Shown: positions 54,330-63,921, counted from the first letter of the stretch. The stretch: DNA of 64,000 bases from Flavisolibacter longurius (GCA_013327885.1 JABUMY010000009.1:182423-246422), one strand, 5' to 3'. The notes: a model not told the origin generated them from the sequence alone. Program-made: numbers and translations.

Positions 54330-55655
54330 ATGGGAATTATCAAAGACAGGTTCAAGGAAAAAGGCGATACGCTTGCTGCCGAAATTAAAGATCTTCTAAA
54401 AGAACACGGTTCAAAAAAAATTGGTGAAGTACAGTTGTCGCAGATCTACCAGGGCATGCGTGGCATGACCGGGCTGGTATCAGAAACATCATTGCTGGAT
54501 GCCCAGGAAGGCATTCGTTTTCGCGGGTATTCGATCCCCGAGTTAAGAGAAAAACTGCCAAAGGCCGAAGGTGGTTCCGAACCCCTGCCCGAAGGCCTGT
54601 TTTACCTGATGCTGATTGGCGAATTGCCCAATGATGCCGACGTACAACACGTGACCGATGTATGGCAGCGCCGCAGCCATGTTCCCAACCATGTTTTTGC
54701 TACCATTGAAGCACTGCCCGTTTCGGCGCACCCCATGACGCAGTTTGTAACAGCCGTGATGGCCCTGCAGACCGAAAGCCAGTTTGCCAAGCGTTATGCC
54801 GCCGGCATGAACAAAAAAGATTACTGGGATGCTGTGTTCGACGATTCAATGGACCTCATTGCCCGCCTGCCCCGCGTAGCGGCCTATATCTATCGCCGCA
54901 AGTACAAGCGTGGCGAGCACATTCAGCCTGATGGCCTGCTCGACTGGGCCGGCAACTTTGCCCACATGATGGGCTTCCAGGACGAAAGCTTTAAAGAACT
55001 GATGCGTTTGTACATGACCATTCACGCCGATCATGAAGGCGGGAATGTTTCGGCGCATACAACACACCTTGTTGGCTCTGCGCTGAGCGATCCTTACCTG
55101 AGTTATGCCGCAGGTATGAACGGTCTCGCCGGACCGCTGCACGGGCTTGCCAACCAGGAAGTGATCAAGTGGATCTTTGAAATGCGGGAAGAGTTGAAAA
55201 CCGAATCGCCAACCAAAGAGCAGATTGCCGACTATGTACGGAAAACACTGGAAAGCGGCAAGGTAGTGCCGGGTTATGGCCATGCGGTGCTGCGTAAAAC
55301 CGATCCGCGTTTTACAGCGCAAATGGAATTCGGGCAAAAGCACATGCCCAATGATCCGCTGGTGCAAACCGTATGGAATGTTTACGAAGCGGTACCACCG
55401 ATCCTGCAGTCGCTGGGAAAAGTTAAAAACCCCTGGCCTAATGTGGATGCACACAGCGGCGCCCTGCTGGTGCATTACGGCATGGTAGAATATGAATTTT
55501 ACACGGTGCTGTTTGCTGTAAGCCGTGCGCTGGGTGTGTTGGCCAGCCTTTGCTGGGACCGTGCCCTTGGCATGCCGCTCGAGCGGCCAAAATCCGTTAC
55601 CACCGACCTGGTAAAAAAGTGGTTGAATGGTGAGGATGAAGTGTGGGGTGACTAA
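54330..55655 (+). CDS. gltA: Citrate synthase, mitochondrial (type I, eukaryotic-like) form
   Basis: The enzyme condenses acetyl-CoA and oxaloacetate into citrate. The 441-residue sequence has the catalytic H271 ([11 protein letters not shown]), H318 ([14 protein letters not shown]) and D373 (NVDAHSG). Its motifs [19 protein letters not shown] and [20 protein letters not shown] read almost like the animal mitochondrial enzyme, unlike the hexameric NADH-regulated form of E. coli. Such type I enzymes are known in Bacteroidota. It stands divergent from sucD and ends at a strong terminator, so two citric-acid-cycle genes share a control region. Confidence 0.95.
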   Translation: MGIIKDRFKEKGDTLAAEIKDLLKEHGSKKIGEVQLSQIYQGMRGMTGLVSETSLLDAQEGIRFRGYSIPELREKLPKAEGGSEPLPEGLFYLMLIGELPNDADVQHVTDVWQRRSHVPNHVFATIEALPVSAHPMTQFVTAVMALQTESQFAKRYAAGMNKKDYWDAVFDDSMDLIARLPRVAAYIYRRKYKRGEHIQPDGLLDWAGNFAHMMGFQDESFKELMRLYMTIHADHEGGNVSAHTTHLVGSALSDPYLSYAAGMNGLAGPLHGLANQEVIKWIFEMREELKTESPTKEQIADYVRKTLESGKVVPGYGHAVLRKTDPRFTAQMEFGQKHMPNDPLVQTVWNVYEAVPPILQSLGKVKNPWPNVDAHSGALLVHYGMVEYEFYTVLFAVSRALGVLASLCWDRALGMPLERPKSVTTDLVKKWLNGEDEVWGD

Positions 55656-55720
55656 TCGTCTGAACCAGGATTTAGGTGGGTTTTGTAGATGAATAGAAAT
55701 CATTGATTCTCTTAACAAAG

Positions 55721-55752
55721 AAAAGTCGTTCAAAACTGAACGACTTTTTTTA
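55721..55752 (+). terminator. Terminator of the citrate synthase gene
   Basis: Perfect 12-bp stem AAAAGTCGTTCA/TGAACGACTTTT (55721-55732 with 55737-55748), AAAC loop, T run. Confidence 0.93.
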
Positions 55753-55812
55753 TTTCCTTTAAATCCCCCTTAATCTTACAAATCATGGTTCAGACAGGGT
55801 TAATTTTGCGCC

Positions 55813-57717
55813 ATGCATTATGTGTCAGCAGAGAACCTGAGTAAGTCCTATGGCGTCAAGCCGCTATTTCAAAACATTTCCTTTCATATTTCCGAAGGCG
55901 ATAAAATTGCCCTTGTGGCCCGCAACGGTTCGGGTAAATCAACGCTCTTAAAAATCATCGCCGGCCAGGAGCCCGCCGAAACCGGCAAGATTTGGATACA
56001 CAAAGATGTGGATCTGGCCTTTTTTGAACAGGAACCCAAACTGGATGAGAATGCTACCACGCTGGATAATATTTTTCATATAGCGCACCCTGTGTTAGCA
56101 GCCATAAAAGAATACGAGGAACTGGTAGATGAGCAGGAAGACACGCCGGAATACCACCAGAAGTTCAGCGATGCCATGATAAAGATGGACGACCTCGGCG
56201 CCTGGGATTTTGAAGCCAAAGTGCAGCAAATTTTAAGCAAGCTGAAAGTGCAGAACCTGCATCAAACGGTTTCCACGCTTAGTGGCGGCCAGCGAAAACG
56301 CATCGCCCTGGCCCGAACCCTGATCGACATTGGCTTTGAACACAAGCACGTGCTGCTGATTATGGATGAACCCACCAACCACCTCGATGTAGAGATGGTG
56401 GAATGGCTGGAGCACTACCTGAACAAAGAAAACGTAACACTTATCCTGGTTACCCACGACCGTTATTTTTTAGACAATGTCTGTAGCGAGATCTGGGAGA
56501 TGGATGAGAACTTGTATGTACACAAAGGCGACTATCAAAACTTCCTGGAGAAAAAAGCGGCCCGTGAAGAATCGGAAGCTGCCAGCATCAGCAAGGCAAG
56601 AAACTTATACCGAAAGGAACTGGAATGGATGCGCAAGCAGCCCAAAGCCCGTACCACCAAATCAAAAAGCCGCCAGGATGCCTTTTACGAAGTAGAAAAA
56701 AAAGCCAAGCAGCAGTTGGTGGACCAGCAAGTGCAGTTGCAAAGCAAAATGAGTCGTTTGGGTGGAAAGATCGTAGAGATGAAAAAAGTGTATAAAAGCT
56801 ATGGCGACAAAACCATCCTGAAAGGCTTTGATTATGCGTTTAAAAAAGGTGAGCGGCTGGGTATAGTAGGAAAGAATGGCGCCGGCAAATCAACCTTCAT
56901 CAATATCCTGCAGGAACTGGAACCCGCCGACAGTGGAAAGATCAATGTAGGGGATACAGTTGTATTTGGCAACTACTCACAAACAGGCCTGCAGGTAAAA
57001 GAAGACATGCGGGTGATCGAATATGTAAAAAACATCGCTGAGAATTTTCCGCTGGCAGATGGTTCGTCCATGAGTGCCTCGCAGTTCCTTGAACTCTTTT
57101 TGTTTCCGCCTGAACAGCAGTACACTTATATCAGCCGCTTAAGCGGTGGCGAAAAACGCCGGCTGCACTTGCTGACGATTCTTTTTCGCAACCCGAATTT
57201 TCTCATCCTCGATGAGCCGACAAATGACCTTGACCTGCCAACGCTTTCTGTGTTGGAGTCTTTCCTGCTCGACTTCCCGGGCTGCCTGCTGATCGTTAGC
57301 CACGACCGCTATTTTATGGACCGTCTTGTTGATCACCTTTTTGTTTTTGAAGGTAATGGGGTGATCCGTGATTTTCCCGGCAACTACACGCAATACCGCG
57401 AGTGGCAAAAAACCGGGGAAGCCATTCCGGAGGAGGTTAAGAAGGAAACTCCCGTGGTTAAACCGGTGGAAGAAAAGGCCGTTGTTACCGGCAAAAAGAA
57501 AATGAGCTTTAAAGAACAGCGTGAATTTGAAACGCTGGAAAAAGAGATTGCGGGGTTGGAAAAAGAACGGTCTGATTTAACAGCACAAATGTCGGATGCG
57601 GCCCTGCCCTTTAACAAACTGCAGGAGTTTTCTGAACGCATTACCGCCATCAACACGTCAATCGAAGAAAAAGAAATGCGCTGGCTGGAACTCAGCGAGA
57701 ATTTCACCACGAATTAG
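55813..57717 (+). CDS. ABC-F family ATPase, Uup-like
   Basis: ABC-F proteins bind the ribosomal E site and act on stalled or special translation complexes; they have no membrane domains. The 634-residue protein contains two ATPase domains. The first has Walker A ARNGSGKST, signature LSGGQRKR and Walker B LLIMDEPTNHLD. The second has Walker A GKNGAGKST, LSGGEKRR and FLILDEPTNDLD. A P-site tRNA interaction motif linker lies between (about 245-320), and a C-terminal coiled coil (about 555-630) as in Uup. The unusual first-domain residue is Ala-Arg before the P-loop. It is transcribed alone. Confidence 0.92.
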   Translation: MHYVSAENLSKSYGVKPLFQNISFHISEGDKIALVARNGSGKSTLLKIIAGQEPAETGKIWIHKDVDLAFFEQEPKLDENATTLDNIFHIAHPVLAAIKEYEELVDEQEDTPEYHQKFSDAMIKMDDLGAWDFEAKVQQILSKLKVQNLHQTVSTLSGGQRKRIALARTLIDIGFEHKHVLLIMDEPTNHLDVEMVEWLEHYLNKENVTLILVTHDRYFLDNVCSEIWEMDENLYVHKGDYQNFLEKKAAREESEAASISKARNLYRKELEWMRKQPKARTTKSKSRQDAFYEVEKKAKQQLVDQQVQLQSKMSRLGGKIVEMKKVYKSYGDKTILKGFDYAFKKGERLGIVGKNGAGKSTFINILQELEPADSGKINVGDTVVFGNYSQTGLQVKEDMRVIEYVKNIAENFPLADGSSMSASQFLELFLFPPEQQYTYISRLSGGEKRRLHLLTILFRNPNFLILDEPTNDLDLPTLSVLESFLLDFPGCLLIVSHDRYFMDRLVDHLFVFEGNGVIRDFPGNYTQYREWQKTGEAIPEEVKKETPVVKPVEEKAVVTGKKKMSFKEQREFETLEKEIAGLEKERSDLTAQMSDAALPFNKLQEFSERITAINTSIEEKEMRWLELSENFTTN

Positions 57718-57859
57718 AACACGAACTGCACGACTTGTTGAATAGAAACCTTCACTTGTTGAAAAGTAAAATGTTTATGCGATGAAAAATTAAGTTTTCC
57801 ATTCGTGCAATCCGTGAAAAAATCCGTGTTTAAATTTTTCAGGATAAATACCTGACGCC

Positions 57860-59482
57860 ATGCAAAAAAACATCACAATCAAAGTGCTGCCATCCGAAGC
57901 AGCCGATCCCGATAAACTCACCACTGTACTGGCGCAGGCCTGTACGGTTTCACCGTCAACAATTACCGGGTATAAGATACAGCGGCAATCCATTGATGCC
58001 CGTAGCCGCAAGCAGGTTTGGATACAGCTTACGGTGAACGTATTTATAAACGAGCCTTTCCAACAAACAGAGCCTGTTCTGCTTCAATTACAGGATGTAC
58101 ACGCCGCTAAAAACAACGTGATCGTGATTGGCGCCGGTCCTGCTGGTTTGTTTGCTGCCATGCGCCTGATTGAACTCGGCATCAAGCCCATTGTACTGGA
58201 GCGGGGCAAAGATGTTCGTGCCAGGCGAAGAGACCTAGCCGCCATCAACAAAGAAGGGGTGATGAATGACGAGAGCAATTATTGCTTCGGTGAAGGCGGC
58301 GCCGGGACTTACAGTGATGGAAAGCTTTACACCCGCAGCACCAAGCGGGGCGATGTGGCCCGGATCTTACATGCGCTGGTGCAGTTTGGCGCCGATGAAA
58401 AGATCACCTATGTGGCGCACCCGCACATTGGCACCAACAAACTGCCACACATTATTACCGCCATCCGCGAAAAGATCATTGCCTGCGGCGGCGAAGTGAT
58501 TTTTGAAAAAAAGGTAACGGATCTTGTCTTAGACGGCGATACCGTGAAAGGTGTTGTTGTCAACGGTGATGAAAAACGGTTGGCCGATGCCGTTATTCTT
58601 GCAACGGGCCATTCGGCACGGGACATTTTCGAACTATTACATGCTAAAAAGATCGAGATATTCTTCAAGCCTTTTGCCTTGGGCGTGAGGGTAGAGCATC
58701 CACAGACTGTTATTGACACGATACAATATCATCTGGCACCTGGGCCCTCAACTGCAAAACCGGATAGGGGCGTGTCTGGTACACAGACTGCATTACGGGG
58801 CGAATACCTGCCGCCGGCTTCGTATAGTTTGGTAGAGCAGGTGGATGGTAAAGGCGTGTTTTCATTTTGTATGTGTCCGGGTGGCATCATTGCCCCGGCG
58901 GCAACAGCGCAGGGAGAGATTGTTGTCAATGGCTGGTCGCCATCCAAGCGCAATAACCCGTATGCCAACAGCGGCATCGTAGTAACAGTGGATGAGAGTA
59001 ACATCCAGGCATTCAAACAATATGGCCCGCTGGCCGGTATGTATTTTCAGCAATCTATCGAGCAAAAAGCATTTGCTGCCGGCGGTGGCAGCCTGGTAGC
59101 GCCGGCACAACGACTGGTTGATTTTGCCAGCAACAAGCTGTCTTCTTCGCTTCCGGCGAACAGCTACCTGCCCGGTCTTCATTCCGCATCACTAAAAGAT
59201 GTGTTGCCGCCGTTTGTGCACCAGGCCTTACAGGTAGCCTTTAAAGAATGGGGCAAACGCATGCGGGGTTATTTTACCAACGATGCCGTGGTGGTGGCCA
59301 CTGAGTCGCGGACTTCTTCACCGGTTCGTATTCCCCGTGATGAATCCTTGCAGCATCCGCAGGTAAAAAATCTTTATCCCTGCGGCGAAGGTGCTGGTTA
59401 TGCAGGTGGCATCGTAAGTGCTGCCATGGATGGCGAACGGGTGGCCGATGCGATTGCTATATCAATTGGCAAAAGGCAATAA
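57860..59482 (+). CDS. FAD-dependent oxidoreductase of the COG2509 type
   Basis: The 540-residue protein has an N-terminal domain of about 85 residues and then an FAD-binding Rossmann core with VIVIGAGPAGLFAAMRLIELG (about 87-107), NYCFGEGGAGTYSDGKLYTR, ILATGHSARDIFELL and the C-terminal YPCGEGAGYAGGIVSAAMDG. This is a widely conserved but functionally unassigned group of FAD enzymes related to BaiN/HI0933-like proteins. The substrate is not known. Its TAA stop lies within a heptamer array and a terminator follows. Confidence 0.82.
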   Translation: MQKNITIKVLPSEAADPDKLTTVLAQACTVSPSTITGYKIQRQSIDARSRKQVWIQLTVNVFINEPFQQTEPVLLQLQDVHAAKNNVIVIGAGPAGLFAAMRLIELGIKPIVLERGKDVRARRRDLAAINKEGVMNDESNYCFGEGGAGTYSDGKLYTRSTKRGDVARILHALVQFGADEKITYVAHPHIGTNKLPHIITAIREKIIACGGEVIFEKKVTDLVLDGDTVKGVVVNGDEKRLADAVILATGHSARDIFELLHAKKIEIFFKPFALGVRVEHPQTVIDTIQYHLAPGPSTAKPDRGVSGTQTALRGEYLPPASYSLVEQVDGKGVFSFCMCPGGIIAPAATAQGEIVVNGWSPSKRNNPYANSGIVVTVDESNIQAFKQYGPLAGMYFQQSIEQKAFAAGGGSLVAPAQRLVDFASNKLSSSLPANSYLPGLHSASLKDVLPPFVHQALQVAFKEWGKRMRGYFTNDAVVVATESRTSSPVRIPRDESLQHPQVKNLYPCGEGAGYAGGIVSAAMDGERVADAIAISIGKRQ

Positions 59483-59493
59483 GCAATTGGCAA
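59466..59493. repeat. Heptamer array TTGGCAA type over the end of the FAD gene
   Basis: Four units TTGGCAA, AAGGCAA, TAAGCAA, TTGGCAA. The third contains the TAA stop codon (59480-59482) of the FAD gene. Confidence 0.8.
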
Positions 59494-59510
59494 ATGTTAG
59501 TCATCAAAAT

Positions 59511-59543
59511 AAAAAGCCTGCATAGTCTGTATACTGGCTTTTT
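59511..59543 (+). terminator. Terminator of the FAD oxidoreductase gene
   Basis: Stem AAAAAGCC/GGCTTTTT (59511-59518 with 59536-59543), with an inner ATA/TAT pairing in the loop. Confidence 0.7.
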
Positions 59544-59610
59544 ATGTACGATGCCGTATCAACTCAGACTCATCACTCATCACTAACAAGCCGCGGTTGT
59601 GCGTCAGCCT

Positions 59611-60618
59611 CTACTCGCCGCCACGCGACATTTCTTTCTTTGATAGCAACTGTCCATTTTTCAACAGCTTGTTCTTGCGGTAAGCTTTTCGTTCTGCATC
59701 CAGTTTTTCTTTGGATGCTTCATTCCATTCCAGCTTGAGAAGTTTTTGCAGGTCAGGTTTGCCGGCATCTACCCAGGCAGTGTACCAAAAATCTGCAACG
59801 GCATCAGCAGCCTTCAGGGCTTGATGGTTGATGGTCGGCTCCAGCAGTTTTGCATAAGCAAGGGCAAACTCTCTTGTGTAATACCGCACGTCTTTTCCAT
59901 TGCGCTTTTGCCAACGGTATTTTGTTGAATCGGTAAAAGCTTTCGTGGCTGCTTTTTCGTTTTCCAGTACACCGGGTACCAAGGCAAACGAGCCCCGCAC
60001 GGCATCCCAAATCCGTTCTTCTTTGTTCTGGATATAGCGGGCCTTTTTGCGTCCTTTCAGGTCAAAACTCTCCAGCGTTAGTTCAGGTACCACGCTTTCC
60101 CAGAGGGAGTGCAATCCTTTCTGATCGGTCAGTTGCCCATCATAATTGATGGTGGTGTGCAGCGGCACATGGGCATCCTGGATATAGTGAGCAAGATCAG
60201 TGGCATAAAATAAAATGCTGTCGCTGTTTTGAGCCCGAAAGGCATTGGTCAGCCGCTCCTGCATCACTATTACCCAGTAAGGCACAAAGCCATATTTCAC
60301 CAGGCTGTCTTCAGAGTATTTGACAACAGCAGCCTTCCAGTCGTGCGGCATCTGGTAGGCCGGTTCTTCACCAAATCCTTCGAGGTCAATAAAGTGTTTG
60401 GGGGCTTCGGTAGAGTCTTTGCTTCGTCGCTCATCCGGGCGAACCGAATGTTTTACCAATGCTTCCATGTTCTGGTAAAAAAACGGCTGCATTTCCTTCG
60501 GCAGCTGGTATACCGAGAGCTGCGTAAGCGTACGGTGCATCAAAAATCCCCAACTGCTAAAAGCGATCAAAACAAACAACATCAGGGCAGGAAAAAGCCG
60601 CTTCAAACCACGCTTCAT
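59611..60618 (-). CDS. Exported zinc-dependent phospholipase C/S1-P1 superfamily protein
   Basis: The 335-residue protein has a signal segment ending SS before W23, so that the mature protein would begin with the Trp that binds zinc through its own amino group. The nine ligand positions of the family can be followed: W23, H28, D62, H75, H144, D148, H154, H170 and E174. The last ligand is Glu, as in bacterial phospholipase C and alpha-toxin, rather than Asp as in P1 nuclease. The activity is therefore more likely phospholipase-like. It is next to, and in the same direction as, a nuclease-type relative. Confidence 0.85.
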   Translation of the reverse strand: MKRGLKRLFPALMLFVLIAFSSWGFLMHRTLTQLSVYQLPKEMQPFFYQNMEALVKHSVRPDERRSKDSTEAPKHFIDLEGFGEEPAYQMPHDWKAAVVKYSEDSLVKYGFVPYWVIVMQERLTNAFRAQNSDSILFYATDLAHYIQDAHVPLHTTINYDGQLTDQKGLHSLWESVVPELTLESFDLKGRKKARYIQNKEERIWDAVRGSFALVPGVLENEKAATKAFTDSTKYRWQKRNGKDVRYYTREFALAYAKLLEPTINHQALKAADAVADFWYTAWVDAGKPDLQKLLKLEWNEASKEKLDAERKAYRKNKLLKNGQLLSKKEMSRGGE

Positions 60619-60671
60619 GGCAAATTAATTTTTGCAAAGGTGCACAAATAGCGTTTGGTAGCGGGCATAAA

Positions 60672-60695
60672 AAAAGAGCGCCTAAGCACTCTTTT
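60672..60695 (-). terminator. Hairpin between the two zinc-enzyme genes
   Basis: AAAAGAG/CTCTTTT stem (60672-60678 with 60689-60695) with an inner GC/GC pairing. It is A/T-flanked on both sides, so it can end the upstream minus-strand gene. Confidence 0.6.
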
Positions 60696-60713
60696 AAAAT
60701 TTCTTATATGTGG

Positions 60714-61508
60714 TTAGCCGAAAATGCTGTTTAGCAATCCTGCCAACCGAACACCGCCTTTCAGCAAGCGATCATTAACTGTGGCAAGGTGCCTGAAATT
60801 GTAATCGTAGCTCAGGCGCTGATCTGGACGTGTGATCTCGCTGTAAAGGCCTTGCGCAATGTCGTACGACTCTATGATCCATTCGCTCAAGGGCTGTTTC
60901 TGCCAGGCTAGCCGCTGCTGCACGGTGCTGAAGTTGATGGCTTTTGTGTATTCAGTATAGCTTAATTGCTGGAAATTCACCAGCGATTCGTCCCACACGG
61001 CATGCAGGTTGGTAGGCGTATTGAACCAGTTTACCTTCACACGGTTCCCACCAAGATCTTTCCGGCGGCCTATGTGCATCGGTTGGTGTATGTCACCGAT
61101 AAAATGAACCAGCAGGCGCAGGTACATGCGCTTTTTGTCAAGCGAAAGGTTTTTCTTTTTTAGTTCAGCTGCCAAGAAATTTACACGGGTGTACACATCA
61201 ACAACCGTATCGGTTTTCAGGTAGGCAAGAATATCGTTGCGGGTGAGGCCTGAATCCAGGTTGATGTAGTGCCAGCTGTTCAGGTAATCATAGGTCGAAT
61301 CGGACTTGATAAAATCGCCCCAGTTGGCCGACATGGCAAGCGTCTCGTTACCCAGTATTTTCCGGATCTCGGCCCTTGCTTTTGCGGTTAAATGCTTGTC
61401 GGCAATTTCACCAACAATGCGGTGGCCCAGCACACCCCAGGCAAGCGAAACAAAGGGCAGGGAAAAGAAAACGCAAAGGAGCAGGGTTCGTTGAAATGTT
61501 TTCATCAT
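60714..61508 (-). CDS. S1/P1-type zinc nuclease, exported
   Basis: The 264-residue protein has a signal peptide ending SLA before W24. The mature N-terminal Trp and the other eight zinc ligands of P1 nuclease are all present: W24, H29, D65, H80, H135, D139, H145, H169 and D173. The pairs HFIGDIHQPMHIG and NLHAVWDESL are the hallmark segments. Such enzymes cut single-stranded DNA and RNA and 3'-nucleotides in the periplasm or outside the cell, supplying phosphate and nucleosides. It is separated by a hairpin from its relative. Confidence 0.93.
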   Translation of the reverse strand: MMKTFQRTLLLCVFFSLPFVSLAWGVLGHRIVGEIADKHLTAKARAEIRKILGNETLAMSANWGDFIKSDSTYDYLNSWHYINLDSGLTRNDILAYLKTDTVVDVYTRVNFLAAELKKKNLSLDKKRMYLRLLVHFIGDIHQPMHIGRRKDLGGNRVKVNWFNTPTNLHAVWDESLVNFQQLSYTEYTKAINFSTVQQRLAWQKQPLSEWIIESYDIAQGLYSEITRPDQRLSYDYNFRHLATVNDRLLKGGVRLAGLLNSIFG

Positions 61509-61696
61509 TTTGTTTGCTGTAAGTGGCCGGCAAAATTACGTGCGGTAGTCTAAACGATAGTTTAAGATTTTAAAGCAGGCGTTAATAAATGGAAGCGTTG
61601 GCAACGACAATAAGGCTGTTTGTCCAAAAAAAGAGCCCTGTATTGGCAGAATGCTGTAAACTTGAAAATCTTTACACCAAAGCCAAAACGCATCGC

Positions 61697-62632
61697 ATGA
61701 ATAATCTATTGGAAGCACGTCATCTTAAAAAGTACTTCGCTACGCAAAAGGCTGTCGACGACATTTCGTTTGGTGTGGCACCGGGCAGCATTTTCGGACT
61801 GCTGGGGCCCAACGGCGCCGGTAAAACAACGCTTATTCGCATGATCACAGGCATCTTTTATCCTGATGGCGGCGAGATCCTTTTCGACGGAAAGCCGTTC
61901 AATGCCATGAAGGATGTAGAGCGCATTGGCTACATGCCGGAAGAAAGAGGCTTGTACAAAAAAATGAAGATAGGCGAGCAGGCCATGTATCTGGCGCAAC
62001 TGAAAGGATTGTCGCACAGCGAAGCCCTGCGCCTGAACAAGCAGTGGTTTGAAAAGCTGGAAATGGAAAGCTGGTGGAATAAAAAAGTAGAGGACCTGTC
62101 GAAAGGCATGGGACAGAAACTGCAGTTTGTAACCACCATCGTGCACAATCCAAAGCTTATCATACTTGACGAACCCTTTAGCGGCCTTGATCCCGTGAAC
62201 AGCAATGTAATCAAAGATGAAATTTATAACCTGGCACGGAACGGTGCTACCATCATCTTCAGTACACACCGCATGGAGCAGGTAGAAGAGATCTGCGACC
62301 ACATCATTCTTGTCAACAAAGGACAGAAGATTTTGGATGCAACGGTACGCGAAGCCCGCCAGCAATACAAGGCCGGCCTTTTCCGCATTGGATTTGATGG
62401 CGAACCCATGATGGGTGATCATCCTGCTTATTCCATTGTAAAGAAAGAAGCACAAAGTGTTGTTATCAAAATTGCAGAAGGCTTCAATTCCAACGCGGTC
62501 TTAGGAACCCTACTGCAACAGGGGGGAACCATCACGTCTTTTAACGAGATCCTGCCTTCGCTTAACGACATCTTTATTGAATTGGTAGAAGGCACACCAA
62601 CCGCCCGCCAGTTTCAAAATGTAACCGCTTAA
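61697..62632 (+). CDS. ABC transporter ATP-binding protein, NatA/ABC-2 type
   Basis: Starting at the ATG at 61697 the 311-residue ATPase has Walker A GPNGAGKT (37-44), signature LSKGMGQKLQFV, Walker B LIILDEPFSGLD and the switch His in FSTHRMEQ. A C-terminal domain of about 80 residues (DUF4162-like) follows, ending LPSLNDIFIELVEG. An upstream extension to 61589 has no family support. It is followed after 9 bases by its permease, together forming a Na+/drug or lipid exporter of the NatAB kind. Substrate unknown. Confidence 0.92.
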   Translation: MNNLLEARHLKKYFATQKAVDDISFGVAPGSIFGLLGPNGAGKTTLIRMITGIFYPDGGEILFDGKPFNAMKDVERIGYMPEERGLYKKMKIGEQAMYLAQLKGLSHSEALRLNKQWFEKLEMESWWNKKVEDLSKGMGQKLQFVTTIVHNPKLIILDEPFSGLDPVNSNVIKDEIYNLARNGATIIFSTHRMEQVEEICDHIILVNKGQKILDATVREARQQYKAGLFRIGFDGEPMMGDHPAYSIVKKEAQSVVIKIAEGFNSNAVLGTLLQQGGTITSFNEILPSLNDIFIELVEGTPTARQFQNVTA

Positions 62633-62641
62633 ACCAATTGC

Positions 62642-63916
62642 ATGAACAAGTCACTGTTAATTATACAACGCGAATACCTGACCCGTGTCAGGAAAAAAAC
62701 CTTTATCATTTCCACCATTCTTTTCCCGCTGCTTTATCTCCTGCTGATTTTTGGTACAGGTTATATTGCCAAAAAATCTTCCAAGCAGCTGCGGGTGGCC
62801 CTCATCGATTCTTCGGGTATGTTTGATAAGCGCATCGTAGCGCAAAGCAACCTGCAGGACAGCGCCTCGTATCTTGAATATGTGACGGCTTCACCGGATA
62901 GTGTAAAGAATCATTTTACATCGATGGGCTTTGATGGCTACGTGGTGATCCCACCAACATCTCTTACGGAAGGATCGCAAAGGGTGGTGCTGCACACCAA
63001 TAAGACCCATGGCATGCAGTCGATCTCCGGTGTGCAAAGCAAGCTCAATGGCATTTGGAACACCATCAAATACCAGCAGTTGGGCATCGACGAAACAACA
63101 AGAGGCACACTCGAAAAAAACCGAATTGTTGTGGATGCCGAAAACATGCAGGACCGTACGGCCAATGCCGGCGTGGCGAGTGGTGTTGGTTATATCAGCG
63201 CCTTTCTGATTTATTTTATTCTTCTCATTTACGGCTCCCAGGTAATGATGGGTGTGCTGGAAGAAAAGACAAACCGCATAGCCGAAGTGATGGTTTCCTC
63301 TGTACGGCCATTTCAATTGATGCTGGGTAAGATCATTGGCATCAGCCTGGTAGCGCTGACGCAGTTCCTGTTGTGGATTGTATTTGCCGTTGTTATTTAC
63401 AACATCACCAAAGCGTCTGGTGGCAGCTCCTCTGCCGTTGCCGGGGTAATGGAAGGTGTGCAGGATATTTTCTCCAAGATCAACATCCCGCTTATCCTTT
63501 TCTGCTTTGGCTTTTATATGCTGGGTGGTTTCTTTTTTTACTCATCGTTGTACGCTGCCATTGGGAGTGCGGTGAACGAAGACATGCGGGAAGCGCAGTC
63601 GCTTTCCTTTCCTGTTACCTTGCTAGTGATCTTTTCTATTGCGATTATGACCGCGGCCATCGCCGATCCAACAGGTGACCTGGCGTTCTGGGGCAGCATT
63701 ATCCCGTTCAGTTCACCCATCGTCATGATGGCAAGGATCCCGTTTGGCGTACCGGGCACGGTACCGGTTTGGCAACTGGTGCTTTCCATGGGACTCTTGG
63801 TGGCTGGCTTTATTTTCACCACATGGTTTGCCGGCAAAATTTATCGCACCGGCATTTTGATGTACGGCAAAAAGCCAAGCTGGAAAGAAATGCTGAAGTG
63901 GGCGTTTAAGAAATAA
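62642..63916 (+). CDS. ABC-2 type permease, NatB-like
   Basis: The 424-residue membrane protein has the ABC-2 layout: one N-terminal helix (about 20-42), a large extracytoplasmic domain (about 45-180) and five to six C-terminal helices starting around residue 185. The segment MMGVLEEKTNRIAEVMVSSVRP is the typical coupling region of the NatB group. It forms an export complex with the preceding ATPase. The gene ends about 85 bases before the window edge; beyond it there is only a palindromic repeat. Confidence 0.9.
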   Translation: MNKSLLIIQREYLTRVRKKTFIISTILFPLLYLLLIFGTGYIAKKSSKQLRVALIDSSGMFDKRIVAQSNLQDSASYLEYVTASPDSVKNHFTSMGFDGYVVIPPTSLTEGSQRVVLHTNKTHGMQSISGVQSKLNGIWNTIKYQQLGIDETTRGTLEKNRIVVDAENMQDRTANAGVASGVGYISAFLIYFILLIYGSQVMMGVLEEKTNRIAEVMVSSVRPFQLMLGKIIGISLVALTQFLLWIVFAVVIYNITKASGGSSSAVAGVMEGVQDIFSKINIPLILFCFGFYMLGGFFFYSSLYAAIGSAVNEDMREAQSLSFPVTLLVIFSIAIMTAAIADPTGDLAFWGSIIPFSSPIVMMARIPFGVPGTVPVWQLVLSMGLLVAGFIFTTWFAGKIYRTGILMYGKKPSWKEMLKWAFKK

Positions 63917-63921
63917 AGGGC

